Assembly (NCBI RefSeq): GCF_004919045.1
Contig: NZ_SWDW01000004.1
Coordinates: 186,001 to 250,000 of the forward strand
Reading direction: 5' to 3'
Source of the DNA: Sinomonas albida
Lineage (GTDB): Bacteria > Actinomycetota > Actinomycetes > Actinomycetales > Micrococcaceae
DNA length: 64,000 nucleotides
The notes beneath the pieces are model-generated. The model was not told the origin of the DNA. It did no database searches and worked only from the letters and a program-made list of their open reading frames with translations. This document shows positions 45,609 through 54,486 of the stretch, in pieces. Every line of letters begins with the position of its first letter. The stretch's first letter is position 1. The position numbers and the translations under genes are program-made.

Positions 45609-46154
45609 ATGGCTGACTTCGTGTACTACGTGGGAAGCAGCGTGGACGGCTTCATCGCGCAGGAGGGCGGCAACCTGGCCTGGCTCGACAAGTTCGACAA
45701 TGTCGAGGGGCTGGGGGAGTCGTACCGCTCGTTCGAGGAAGGCGTGGGCTGCGTCGTGATGGGCGGCGAGACCTACCAGTGGATCCGCGAGCACCATCCG
45801 GGCGAGTGGTCGTACAGGGTGCCGTGCTGGGTGTTCAGCCACCACGAGCTGTCAGCGGACGACGGCGCGGACGTCGTCATCGTGCGCGGAGACGTGGCTG
45901 AGTTCGCGGACGAGCTGCGGCTCGCCGCGGGGGGCCGAGACGTCTACATCGTGGGCGGCGGCGACCTCGCAGGCCAGTTCCTGGCAGCCGGGCTCGTCGA
46001 CCGGATCGTCGTCACGTTCGTGCCCGAGGTTCTCGGGGGCGGCGTTCCGCTCTTCGGTGCGCAGCCGCTGCCCGAGGCGCGCAGCTTCAGGCTCGTGGGA
46101 CTCGAGCAGCGGGACGGGACCGTCGAGCTCGACTACCGTCTGGCTGACGGCTGA
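45609..46154 (+). CDS. dihydrofolate reductase-like (RibD C-terminal domain) protein
   Basis: The 181-aa protein shows the reductase fold of this family: VYYVGSSVDGFIAQEGGNLA, CVVMGGETYQWIREH, DVYIVGGGDLAGQFLAAGLV and PEVLGGGVPLFG. These single-domain relatives of RibD/DHFR bind NADPH; the substrate is unknown. TACGCT ends 7 nt before the ATG, a leaderless promoter. A heptamer repeat tract begins 8 nt after its stop. Confidence 0.88.
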   Translation: MADFVYYVGSSVDGFIAQEGGNLAWLDKFDNVEGLGESYRSFEEGVGCVVMGGETYQWIREHHPGEWSYRVPCWVFSHHELSADDGADVVIVRGDVAEFADELRLAAGGRDVYIVGGGDLAGQFLAAGLVDRIVVTFVPEVLGGGVPLFGAQPLPEARSFRLVGLEQRDGTVELDYRLADG

Positions 46155-46162
46155 CGGCTGAC

Positions 46163-46197
46163 GCCTGAAGCCTGAAGCCTGAAGCCTGAAGCCTGAA
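46163..46197. repeat. GCCTGAA heptamer repeated five times
   Basis: Five exact GCCTGAA units run end to end, followed by degenerate GCCCGAC and GCCTGAC units and preceded by repeated CTGACGG. The tract separates the convergent DHFR-like and hotdog thioesterase genes and should be prone to length change. Confidence 0.95.
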
Positions 46198-46217
46198 GCC
46201 CGACGCCTGACGCCGGG

Positions 46218-46736
46218 CTACGCCCCCGCAGATTCCGGGCGGGGCCTGGACACGGGGGCGTCGCGGAGGAGATTCGTGATCCTCGCGGTGCACACGCGCC
46301 GGCCGGCGGCGTCCGAGATCACGATCTCGTGGGACGTCATGGTCCTGCCCAGCTGGATGGCCGTGCACACCCCTCGCACGATCCCCTCCGACGCCCCACG
46401 GTGATGGGTAGCGTTGAGGTCTACCCCGACCGCGATCCGGCCCGGACCGGCGTGGAGCGTCGCAGCGAAGGACCCCAGTGTCTCGGCGAGCGCGGCGCTC
46501 GCCCCGCCGTGGAGAAGGCCCACCACCTGGGTGTTGCCCGAGACCGGCATCGTCGCGACAGAACGCTCGGCGCTCAGCTCCTCGAACACGATGCCGAGCT
46601 TCGCGACAAGAGCCCCCACGCCCACGTCCGCGAGCCAGTCGCGAAGATGCTCGGGAACGTGCGCCGAAGCGATCTCCTGAGCGTAGTCGCCGGGCACGCC
46701 CGCGAGGCGCTCGGCTCGAGTGTCATTCCCGTCCAT
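46218..46736 (-). CDS. PaaI-family hotdog thioesterase
   Basis: The 172-aa protein has the hotdog-fold core VSGNTQVVGLLHGGASAALA and ETLGSFAATLHAGPGRIAVG, with the HGG signature and following acid that in PaaI-type thioesterases hydrolyse acyl-CoA. Substrate unknown. ATG 46736 was chosen; a GTG two codons earlier is possible. It is divergent from polA with only 19 bp between starts. Confidence 0.85.
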   Translation of the reverse strand: MDGNDTRAERLAGVPGDYAQEIASAHVPEHLRDWLADVGVGALVAKLGIVFEELSAERSVATMPVSGNTQVVGLLHGGASAALAETLGSFAATLHAGPGRIAVGVDLNATHHRGASEGIVRGVCTAIQLGRTMTSHEIVISDAAGRRVCTARITNLLRDAPVSRPRPESAGA

Positions 46737-46755
46737 GCCCACTAGGCTGGCACCC

Positions 46756-49473
46756 GTGAGTCAAACGAGCAAAGCCGAACCCGCCGTCGTCGATCCTCTC
46801 GGAGGGGCCGGCCGCCTCCTCGTCCTCGACGGGCACTCCATGGCGTTCCGCGCGTTCTTCGCGCTGCCGGCCGAGAGCTTCCGCAACGCCGAGGGTCAGC
46901 ACACCAACGCGGTGCACGGCTTCACCTCGATGCTCATCAACCTCGTGCGGGACCAGAAGCCCACCCACATCGCGGTCGCGTTCGACGTGAGCGACGAGAC
47001 GACACATCGCAAGGCCGAGTACAGCGAGTACAAGGGCGGCCGCAACGAGACCCCCGCCGAGTTCCGTGGCCAGATCGACATCATCAAGCGGGTCATGGAG
47101 GCCCTCGGGATCCAGACCCTCGAGCTGCCCGGCTACGAGGCGGACGACATCCTCGCGACGCTCGCGGCACAGGGAGCCTCGAACGGCATGGAGGTCCTGC
47201 TCGTCTCGGGCGACCGGGATACCTTCCAGCTCGTCAACGACCATGTCGCGGTGCTCTACCCGCGCAAGGGCGTGAGCGACATTCCGCGGATGGACGCCGC
47301 CGCGATCGAGGAGAAGTACTTTGTGCCGCCGGCCCGCTACCCGGACCTCGCGGCGCTCGTCGGCGAGTCCGCCGACAATCTGCCGGGCGTGCCCGGCGTT
47401 GGGCCCAAGACGGCGGCGAAGTGGATCGCCCAGTACGACGGGCTCGAGGGCGTCCTCGCGCATGCGGCCGAGATCAAAGGCAAGGCCGGCGAGAGCCTCC
47501 GGGAGAACATCGAGTCCGTCGAACGGAACCGACGCCTCAACCGGCTCATCACCGATCTGGACCTCCCCGTCCAGCTCGCCGCGCTCGCGGACCCGAAGCC
47601 GGACACCGCGGCGATCGAGGCGCTGTTCGACGAGCTCGAGTTCCGGACGCTGCGCACGCGCGTCTACGAGATCTTCGAGACGGCGCCCGAGGCGTCGAGC
47701 GAGGACGTCTTCGAGGTGCCGGAGCCGACGCTGCCGTCCCCGGACGAGCTCGCCGATGCTCTCGCGAGCCTCGGCGACGCTGCCCAGGGCGCGCCGATCG
47801 CCGTGGCGGTCCGTGCCGAGCCGGCGGGTCAGCGCGAGGAGGCCACCGCCGTCGCCCTCGCTGCGCACGGTTCGGCGCTTTACGTGCCGCTCGACGGTGC
47901 CTTCCCGCCCGCCCTCTCCGCGTGGCTCGAGGACCCTTCGGTTCCGAAGGCGTTCCACGGGTACAAGGAGGCGGCCAAGGCACTGCGTGCGGTCGGCGCC
48001 GAGCTGGCGGGCGTCGTCGACGACGTCTCGATCTCCGGCTACCTCATCGAGCCGGACCGCCGCAGCTACGCCCTCGCGGACCTCGCCCAGCACCATCTCG
48101 ACATCCAGCTCGGCGCGGCGCCTGCCGCCGGGCAGCTCGCACTCTCGTTCGAGGAGGACGGCGAGGCTGCCCGCGCGCTCGTGCGGGAGGCCGCCGTCAT
48201 CCGCGCGCTCAACGTCGACTTCACGCCGCGCCTCGTCGAGGTGGGGGCGACAGCGCTCCTCGCCGACATGGAGCTCCCGCTCGCCCGCGTCCTCCTGGAC
48301 ATGGAATGGGCCGGAATCGCGGTCTCCACCGAGCAGATCGTCGCGCTCATGGACGATCTGGGCCGCGCGAGCGAGGAAGCCGCGGCGAAGGCGTACGCGG
48401 CGATCGGCCACGAGGTGAACCTCGGCTCGCCGAAGCAGCTCCAGATGGTCCTCTTCGAGGAGCTCGAGCTGCCGAGGACGAAGAAGATCAAGACGGGCTA
48501 CACGACCGACGCCGCGTCGCTCAAGGACCTCCTCGACAAGACCGGGCACCCGTTCCTCGAGGGCCTCATGGCGCACCGCGAGTCGAGCAAGCTTCGGCAG
48601 ATGGTCGAGACGCTCAAGAAGTCGGTCACCGCCGATTCGCGCATCCACACGACCTACGCCCAGAACATCGCCGCGACCGGGCGCCTGTCCTCCAACAACC
48701 CCAACCTGCAGAACATCCCGATCCGCTCCGAGGAGGGGCGCCGGGTCCGAGACGTCTTCGTGGTGGGTGAGGGCTACGAGTCGCTCCTCTCGGCCGACTA
48801 TTCGCAGATCGAGATGCGCATCATGGCGCACCTCTCGAACGACGAGGGCCTCATCCAGGCGTACCGCGCGGGGGAGGACCTCCACCGCTTTGTCGGCGCG
48901 CGGATCTTCCACGTCGAGCCCGCGGACGTGACGTCCGAGATGCGTTCGAAGGTCAAGGCGATGTCCTACGGCCTCGCGTACGGGCTTACGTCGTTCGGGC
49001 TCTCGAAGCAGCTCGAGATCTCCGTCGACGAGGCGCGGACGCTCATGAAGGACTACTTCGACCGCTTCGGCGGGGTCCGCGACTACCTCCGCGGCGTCGT
49101 CGAGGTGGCGCGCAAGGACGGCTACACGTCGACGATCTTCGGCCGCCGCCGGTACCTTCCGGACCTCAACAGCACGGACCGCGCCCGGCGCGAGCTCGCG
49201 GAGCGCATTGCGCTCAACTCGCCGATCCAGGGCTCGGCCGCGGACATCATCAAGCGTGCGATGCTCGGGGTCGAGGAAGAGCTCCGCGAGCGGGAGCTCG
49301 GCTCGCGCCTTCTCCTGCAGATCCACGACGAGCTCGTGGTCGAGGTCGCGCCGGGCGAGGAGAGCGCGGTGCGGGACGTCGTCGTGAGCCGCATGGGCGC
49401 TGCGGCCGAGCTCTCCGTTCCGCTCGATGTCCAAGTCGGCGTGGGCCGGACCTGGAACGAAGCCGGGCACTGA
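46756..49473 (+). CDS. polA: DNA polymerase I
   Basis: The 905-aa protein has an N-terminal 5' flap nuclease (LLVLDGHSMAFRAFFALPAE, DDETTHRKAEYSEYKGGR-type region, YEADDILATLAAQ, GVPGVGPKTAAKW), a degenerate middle domain and a family-A polymerase domain (SADYSQIEMRIMAHLSNDEG, RSKVKAMSYGLAYGLTSFGL, LLQIHDELVVEV). The middle domain lacks the proofreading DxE motif: the expected place reads AVAVRAEPAG. The GTG start is 7 nt after TAGGCT. Confidence 0.97.
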   Translation: MSQTSKAEPAVVDPLGGAGRLLVLDGHSMAFRAFFALPAESFRNAEGQHTNAVHGFTSMLINLVRDQKPTHIAVAFDVSDETTHRKAEYSEYKGGRNETPAEFRGQIDIIKRVMEALGIQTLELPGYEADDILATLAAQGASNGMEVLLVSGDRDTFQLVNDHVAVLYPRKGVSDIPRMDAAAIEEKYFVPPARYPDLAALVGESADNLPGVPGVGPKTAAKWIAQYDGLEGVLAHAAEIKGKAGESLRENIESVERNRRLNRLITDLDLPVQLAALADPKPDTAAIEALFDELEFRTLRTRVYEIFETAPEASSEDVFEVPEPTLPSPDELADALASLGDAAQGAPIAVAVRAEPAGQREEATAVALAAHGSALYVPLDGAFPPALSAWLEDPSVPKAFHGYKEAAKALRAVGAELAGVVDDVSISGYLIEPDRRSYALADLAQHHLDIQLGAAPAAGQLALSFEEDGEAARALVREAAVIRALNVDFTPRLVEVGATALLADMELPLARVLLDMEWAGIAVSTEQIVALMDDLGRASEEAAAKAYAAIGHEVNLGSPKQLQMVLFEELELPRTKKIKTGYTTDAASLKDLLDKTGHPFLEGLMAHRESSKLRQMVETLKKSVTADSRIHTTYAQNIAATGRLSSNNPNLQNIPIRSEEGRRVRDVFVVGEGYESLLSADYSQIEMRIMAHLSNDEGLIQAYRAGEDLHRFVGARIFHVEPADVTSEMRSKVKAMSYGLAYGLTSFGLSKQLEISVDEARTLMKDYFDRFGGVRDYLRGVVEVARKDGYTSTIFGRRRYLPDLNSTDRARRELAERIALNSPIQGSAADIIKRAMLGVEEELRERELGSRLLLQIHDELVVEVAPGEESAVRDVVVSRMGAAAELSVPLDVQVGVGRTWNEAGH

Positions 49474-49513
49474 CGACCCACGCACGGGGACAACGATCAA
49501 GGGGCACGAACAC

Positions 49514-50797
49514 ATGGGCGACTACGAGGTGCGCCGCTTCCGGGCGGCTCTTCCGGGCGAAGACGGCTACGAGCAGACGCGCGCCTGGGTCCGGGCCGTC
49601 GGGGCCGGCTTCTACGACAAGCGTCGACCGGACGAGTTCGTGGCCAAGATGGCCGGAGCACTCGTGGCAGATCGCCGGGAGATCACCGGCGCGTACCAGC
49701 AGGGCCAGGTCCCGGCCGCGAGCCTCGGCGCCGAGGTGCCGGTCGCAACCTTCGCGACCTTCCGCAAGTCGCTCAATGTCGGCTACGGCGTGCTCGTCCC
49801 GGCCCACCTCATCACGGCAGTTACCGTGCGGCCGAGCCACCGGCGCCGCGGGCTCCTGCGGCGCCTCATGACCGAGGATCTCGAGCGGGCGAAGGCCGAC
49901 GGCGTTGCCGTCGCCGCGCTCACGGCGTCCGAGGCCTCGATCTACCGCCGCTTCGGCTTCGGCGTCGCGACCTCCGAGCGCCGGGTCACCGTGACGACCG
50001 GCCCGGGCTTCCGGCTCGCGGTTCCCAGCGACGGGCGGATCGAGACGGCCGATCCTGCGGTCCTGCTCGAACTTGCCCCGCCGATCTTCGCTCGGGTCCA
50101 CCGCGCGCTGCCGGGCTCGATCGACCGGCAGGAGCGCTACCGGCTGGCCGCGGGCGGGCAGTGGGACAACGACGGCGGCGAAGACGCTGCGCTGCGGGCC
50201 GCCCTGCACTTTGGTCCGGATGGCGAGCCCGACGGCTACGTGACCTACGCGTTCCGCGGCTGGGAACACGAGCCGTTCACGATCGACGTCCGTGACCTCG
50301 TCGCAGCGACACCCGAGGCGTACCTCGCCCTCTGGGATTTCCTCGGCTCGCTCGACCTCATCCGTCGCGTGTCGTGGTACGAAGCCCCCGTTGACGATCC
50401 GCTCGCGTGGGCGCTCGAGGATCAGCGCGCGATCCACGCAGAGGCGGCCCAGGACATGCTGTGGCTCCGCATCCTCGACACATCCGCCGCCCTCTCCGCT
50501 CGGCGGTACGGGGCGGATGGTGAGCTCGTGCTCGACGTGGCCGACGGCCTCGGACTCGCCGGCGGGCGTTTCCGACTGCGCGTCGACGGCGGGATGGGGG
50601 CTATATCCGATGCCGGCAGCGCGCAGCCCGACCTCAGCTTGGACGTGTCGGAACTCGCGTCGATGTACGTGGGCGGCGTTCGAGCGACTACTCTGGTGGA
50701 GGCCGGGCGAATCACCGAGGCGCGCGCCGGTGCCGCGGTGACGGCGGAACGGATGTTCGCCGTGGAACGCTCGCCCCGCTGCCTGACGCACTTCTGA
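49514..50797 (+). CDS. eis: Eis-like GNAT N-acetyltransferase
   Basis: The 427-aa protein has an N-terminal GNAT domain (VTVRPSHRRRGLLRRLMTED for acetyl-CoA), the SIYRRFGFGVATSERRV block whose Tyr matches the catalytic acid of mycobacterial Eis, a second degenerate GNAT fold and a C-terminal SCP2-like domain. It ends in Phe, the residue whose carboxylate is the catalytic base in Eis. Eis enzymes acetylate amines including aminoglycosides; substrate here is unknown. The ATG has a GGGGCACGAACAC leader, and the gene follows polA by 40 nt. Confidence 0.88.
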   Translation: MGDYEVRRFRAALPGEDGYEQTRAWVRAVGAGFYDKRRPDEFVAKMAGALVADRREITGAYQQGQVPAASLGAEVPVATFATFRKSLNVGYGVLVPAHLITAVTVRPSHRRRGLLRRLMTEDLERAKADGVAVAALTASEASIYRRFGFGVATSERRVTVTTGPGFRLAVPSDGRIETADPAVLLELAPPIFARVHRALPGSIDRQERYRLAAGGQWDNDGGEDAALRAALHFGPDGEPDGYVTYAFRGWEHEPFTIDVRDLVAATPEAYLALWDFLGSLDLIRRVSWYEAPVDDPLAWALEDQRAIHAEAAQDMLWLRILDTSAALSARRYGADGELVLDVADGLGLAGGRFRLRVDGGMGAISDAGSAQPDLSLDVSELASMYVGGVRATTLVEAGRITEARAGAAVTAERMFAVERSPRCLTHF

Positions 50798-50846
50798 TTT
50801 GGCCTAACGCACTTCTGGGCCGATACCCCCACCGACTTGGAGAGAC

Positions 50847-51800
50847 ATGCCCTCCTCGCTGCCGCGTGTGACGCGGCGAGCCGTCCTCGCGGCCATGGGG
50901 GTGTCCCTTGCGGCCCTTGCAACGAGTTGCGAAGGCCCGCAGGCGGCCAGACCGTCGGTAGGCGCCCCCCAGGAGCTCCTCCCCGCACCTGTGGATTCTG
51001 CGACGGCTAGCCCGGCGCCGACGCCGGCGCCCACGCCGGCGCCCACGAAGTCCCTCCTGCGCGAGTTCAGCGTGGCGGACCGGAAAGCGGTCGAAAGCCG
51101 CTTCACGGGGCATGTGCCGCACGACTGGGGGCTCGCCATCCCGGGTCTCGTCACGCGCACGCCGTCGACCGCCGTGGCCCTCACGTTCGACGCATGCGGC
51201 GGCCCCGGGGGAGCGGGCTTTGACAAGCAGCTCATCGAGACGCTGCGCAAGCTGCATGTTCCGGCGACGTTCTTCCTCAACTCGCGCTGGATCCAGGCCA
51301 ACCGGTCGCTCAGCGCCGAGCTGGCGGCGGATCCCCTGTTCGAGATCGGGAACCACGGCACCGCCCACGTTCCGCTGTCGGTCACGGGGCGCAGCGCCTA
51401 CGGCATCCGCGGTACGTCCTCGGTCGGGGCGGTGCTCGACGAGCTGCTCGGGAACGCGCCGCACGTCCACGAGCTCGCAGGGTCTCCCGTTCCGTGGTTC
51501 CGGCCCGGTACGGCGTACTACGACGACGTCGCGGTCGGGGTGACTTCCGCCGTCGGCCTTGTCCCCGTCAACTTCGCGGTGAACGCAGACGCCGGTGCCA
51601 CGCTGCCCGCGCCCAAGGTCGCATCGATTCTCGGTGGGGTGAAGGCGGGGGACATCGTGATCAGCCACATGAACCAGCCCAGCTCCGGCACGTCCGCGGG
51701 CTACGCGGCGGCGCTTCCGGGGCTCCTGGGGCGCGGCCTGCACTTCACGACCCTGAGCCAGTCAGGCCTCACGGTCCCGAGCGTGCCGCCGCCCGCCTAG
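50847..51800 (+). CDS. polysaccharide deacetylase-like lipoprotein
   Basis: The 317-aa protein starts with a twin-Arg signal and lipobox (TRRAVLAAMGVSLAALATSC, lipidated Cys 28), then a Pro/Ala repeat linker (PAPTPAPTPAPT) and a NodB-like domain. Motif 1 is ALTFDACGGPGGAGF, motif 2 FEIGNHGTAHVPL with the two His, and a later IVISHMNQP. It probably removes acetyl groups from cell-envelope glycans outside the membrane. The motif-1 Asp pair is reduced to one Asp (FDAC). Confidence 0.85.
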   Translation: MPSSLPRVTRRAVLAAMGVSLAALATSCEGPQAARPSVGAPQELLPAPVDSATASPAPTPAPTPAPTKSLLREFSVADRKAVESRFTGHVPHDWGLAIPGLVTRTPSTAVALTFDACGGPGGAGFDKQLIETLRKLHVPATFFLNSRWIQANRSLSAELAADPLFEIGNHGTAHVPLSVTGRSAYGIRGTSSVGAVLDELLGNAPHVHELAGSPVPWFRPGTAYYDDVAVGVTSAVGLVPVNFAVNADAGATLPAPKVASILGGVKAGDIVISHMNQPSSGTSAGYAAALPGLLGRGLHFTTLSQSGLTVPSVPPPA

Positions 51801-51814
51801 GGGTACCTGCCGTT

Positions 51815-51844
51815 TTGACCCGCTTTGCGGCACGAGACTAAACT
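51815..51844 (+). promoter_or_regulatory. rpsA promoter
   Basis: TTGACC (51815-51820) and TAAACT (51839-51844) are 18 bp apart and give a leader of about 95 nt to rpsA, consistent with a regulated 5' UTR. Confidence 0.7.
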
Positions 51845-51946
51845 GGACGGGCGCGTAGTGCGCAGCGTTCCAATCCAACTTTCAGGATGTCTGGCCCCTG
51901 CCTGACTGCCTGACCGACAACCAATCCACATCGGAGCCCCTACTAC

Positions 51947-53416
51947 ATGACCATCACCTCCGCCGAGAAGTCCGGCACCCCGCAGGTCGCGATCAACGAC
52001 ATTGGCTCTGCCGAGGACTTCCTCGCCGCCGTCGATGCCACCATCAAGTACTTCAACGACGGCGACCTCGTTGAGGGAACCGTCGTCAAGGTTGACCGCG
52101 ACGAGGTCCTGCTCGACATCGGGTACAAGACCGAGGGCGTCATCCCCTCCCGTGAGCTTTCCATCAAGCACGACGTCGACCCGGGCGAGGTCGTGTCCGT
52201 GGGCGATCAGGTCGAGGCCCTCGTCCTCACGAAGGAGGACAAGGAAGGCCGCCTGATCCTGTCGAAGAAGCGTGCGCAGTACGAGCGCGCGTGGGGCGAC
52301 ATCGAGAAGATCAAGGAAGAGGACGGCGTCGTCACCGGCACCGTCATCGAGGTCGTCAAGGGTGGCCTCATCCTCGACATCGGTCTCCGTGGCTTCCTCC
52401 CGGCTTCGCTCGTCGAGATGCGCCGCGTCCGCGATCTTGCGCCGTACATCGGCCAGAAGCTCGAGGCCAAGATCATCGAGCTCGACAAGAACCGCAACAA
52501 CGTGGTCCTGTCCCGCCGTGCATGGCTCGAGCAGACCCAGTCCGAGGTCCGCTCGACGTTCCTGAACAAGCTCGAGAAGGGCCAGGTCCGCACGGGCGTC
52601 GTCTCCTCGATCGTCAACTTCGGTGCGTTCGTGGACCTCGGCGGCGTCGACGGCCTCGTGCACGTCTCGGAGCTGTCCTGGAAGCACATCGACCACCCGT
52701 CCGAGGTTGTCGAGGTCGGCCAGGAGGTCACCGTCGAGGTTCTCGAGGTGGACCTCGACCGCGAGCGCGTCTCGCTCTCGCTCAAGGCGACGCAGGAGGA
52801 TCCGTGGCAGACGTTCGCCCGGACCCACGCTCTCGGTCAGGTCGTGCCGGGCAAGGTCACGAAGCTCGTTCCGTTCGGCGCGTTCGTCCGTGTCGAGGAC
52901 GGCATCGAGGGCCTCGTCCACATCTCCGAGCTCGCTGAGCGTCACGTCGACCTCGCCGAGCAGGTTGTCTCGGTCGGCGACGAGATCTTCGTCAAGGTCA
53001 TCGACATCGACCTCGAGCGCCGCCGCATCTCCCTGTCGCTCAAGCAGGCCAACGAGGGCGTGGACCCGGACTCGACCGAGTTCGACCCGGCGCTCTACGG
53101 CATGGCCGCCGAGTACGACGAGGAGGGCAACTACAAGTACCCGGAGGGCTTCGACCCGGAGTCCAACGAGTGGCTTGAGGGCTACGAGACGCAGCGCGCC
53201 GCGTGGGAGCAGCAGTACGCCGACGCGCAGTCCCGCTGGGAGTCGCACAAGAAGCAGGTCTCGCAGCACCTCGCCGACGACGCCGCTGCGGCGTCCGGCG
53301 GCGGCCGCGAGTCGGCCCAGACGAGCTACTCCTCCGAGGCTCCGGCCGTCGAGAGCGGCACGCTCGCGTCTGACGAGGCTCTCGCCGCCCTGCGCGAGAA
53401 GCTCACCGGCAACTAA
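51947..53416 (+). CDS. rpsA: 30S ribosomal protein S1
   Basis: The 489-aa protein has four S1 RNA-binding domains, as in other actinobacteria (E. coli has six): GDLVEGTVVKVDRDEVLLDI, EEDGVVTGTVIEVVKGGLIL, KGQVRTGVVSSIVNFGAFVD and LGQVVPGKVTKLVPFGAFVR. The C-terminal 120 residues are acidic and low in order. The ATG has a modest Shine-Dalgarno GGAGCCCC. Confidence 0.97.
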   Translation: MTITSAEKSGTPQVAINDIGSAEDFLAAVDATIKYFNDGDLVEGTVVKVDRDEVLLDIGYKTEGVIPSRELSIKHDVDPGEVVSVGDQVEALVLTKEDKEGRLILSKKRAQYERAWGDIEKIKEEDGVVTGTVIEVVKGGLILDIGLRGFLPASLVEMRRVRDLAPYIGQKLEAKIIELDKNRNNVVLSRRAWLEQTQSEVRSTFLNKLEKGQVRTGVVSSIVNFGAFVDLGGVDGLVHVSELSWKHIDHPSEVVEVGQEVTVEVLEVDLDRERVSLSLKATQEDPWQTFARTHALGQVVPGKVTKLVPFGAFVRVEDGIEGLVHISELAERHVDLAEQVVSVGDEIFVKVIDIDLERRRISLSLKQANEGVDPDSTEFDPALYGMAAEYDEEGNYKYPEGFDPESNEWLEGYETQRAAWEQQYADAQSRWESHKKQVSQHLADDAAAASGGGRESAQTSYSSEAPAVESGTLASDEALAALREKLTGN

Positions 53417-53426
53417 TTGGCGGCCA

Positions 53427-53450
53427 GGAGCCGGCTTACGGGCCGGCTCC
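53427..53450 (+). terminator. first hairpin after rpsA
   Basis: GGAGCCGGC/GCCGGCTCC forms a 9-bp stem with a 6-nt loop 10 nt past the stop. It is followed by CGGCAACTGA rather than T. Confidence 0.6.
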
Positions 53451-53518
53451 CGGCAACTGATTTGCCGGATGGCACCTGATCTTCGGCGGCCCCGGCCGCA
53501 CGAAAGTTCAATCCGCTG

Positions 53519-53554
53519 AAAGGGCGGGCCCTGCGAAGGCAGGGCCCGCCCTTT
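53519..53554. terminator. 16-bp perfect hairpin after rpsA
   Basis: AAAGGGCGGGCCCTGC/GCAGGGCCCGCCCTTT encloses a GAAG tetraloop, with T at one end and A at the other, so it can act in both directions. It is the strongest stem in the window and directly precedes the 22-bp repeats. Confidence 0.9.
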
Positions 53555-53555
53555 C

Positions 53556-53643
53556 GTGTTGTGGGGTCCCGTCCCGCGTGTTGTGGGGTCCCGTCCCGCG
53601 TGTTGTGGGGTCGCGTCCGTTGTGTTGTGGGGTCCTGGTCGGA
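53556..53643. repeat. 22-bp tandem repeat array, four units
   Basis: Units start at 53556, 53578, 53600 and 53622, each opening GTGTTGTGGGGTC. The first two are identical; the third and fourth diverge in their second half. No reading frame here is convincing. Confidence 0.9.
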
Positions 53644-53646
53644 CTC

Positions 53647-53725
53647 AAGTCCCCGCAATTGGTTGCCGGTGACCCCGCAACGGGTGGCCAGTGACCCCGC
53701 AACGGGTGGCCAGTGACCCCGCAAC
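53647..53725. repeat. opposed 22-bp tandem repeat array
   Basis: Units start at 53647 (degenerate), 53669, 53691 and 53713 (partial) around GTGACCCCGCAAC. The core GACCCCGCAAC is nearly the reverse complement of GTTGTGGGGTC in the first array, so the two arrays face each other. The last unit reaches the yigZ stop codon. With the rpsA hairpins this fills the 308-bp gap 53417-53724. Confidence 0.9.
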
Positions 53726-54402
53726 TAGCGAACGTCGACCCAGGACGTTCCGAGGCCGGCGGCCGTCGACGAGCCCGCCGTGAGGCTCGCGAGCCGTTCG
53801 GCGAAGGCGGCGGCAGCGCCGTCGTCGTCGGCTATCGCGACGCGCACCGTCGCCGTTCGCGGACCGTAATCCGTGCCGAGCACCGCGATGCCTGCCGTGC
53901 GCAGCTCGTTCTCGAGGCGCCCCGCGACTCCGTGGCCGGCGTCCACGGCGAGCAGCCGGAGGCGCTCGCGCCGCACGAGCGGGGCGGTCGCGAGCGCGGA
54001 GGACACGGACTCTGAATACGCCCGCACGAGCCCGCCCGCGCCGAGCAGGATCCCGCCGAAGTAGCGGACGACGACGGCGGCGACGTCGCTCAGGTCCGCG
54101 GCGCCGTCGAGCGCGGCCCCCTTGAGCAACGCCTCGAGCATGGGAGTTCCCGCGGTCCCCGACGGCTCGCCGTCGTCGTTGCTGCGCTGAGTGGTGCGGT
54201 CAGGGCCGAGCACGAACGCGCTGCAGTGGTGCCGAGCGTCGTGGAACTCGCGCCGCAGTTCGGCGACGAGCGCCCTGGCCTCATCCTCGGTCTCGGCGCG
54301 CCGCAGGACCGTGATGAAGCGCGAGCGCTTGATCTCCAGCTCGTGCCGATGCTCCCCGTCGACGGTGCTGTAGCGGTGCGCGTGGCTCGGGGTCTCGGTC
54401 AC
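53725..54402 (-). CDS. YigZ/IMPACT-family protein
   Basis: The 225-aa protein has the IMPACT N-terminal domain: SRFITVLRRAETEDEARALV, DARHHCSAFVLG, NDDGEPSGTAGTPMLEALLK and VAAVVVRYFGGILLGAGGLV, then a small C-terminal ferredoxin-like domain. Biochemical role is uncertain (relatives touch ribosomes and translation stress). The GTG start lies 6 nt after TAAGCT, another leaderless promoter. Confidence 0.93.
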   Translation of the reverse strand: MTETPSHAHRYSTVDGEHRHELEIKRSRFITVLRRAETEDEARALVAELRREFHDARHHCSAFVLGPDRTTQRSNDDGEPSGTAGTPMLEALLKGAALDGAADLSDVAAVVVRYFGGILLGAGGLVRAYSESVSSALATAPLVRRERLRLLAVDAGHGVAGRLENELRTAGIAVLGTDYGPRTATVRVAIADDDGAAAAFAERLASLTAGSSTAAGLGTSWVDVR

Positions 54403-54486
54403 CGACCCAGCTTAGGCGGAAGGGGCAGCGGCGCCTGGGCGAGGGCGCCCAGCGGGCGGCCGCGCAGGGCGAGCTACAGTGGACGC

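Noticed and set aside
53413-53724. Minus-strand open frame of about 100 codons behind rpsA
   Set aside because: It consists of translated tandem repeats and terminator stems, with no Shine-Dalgarno or domain.
53556-53725. Possible CRISPR array
   Set aside because: Units are directly adjacent with no unique spacers, and no cas gene is present.
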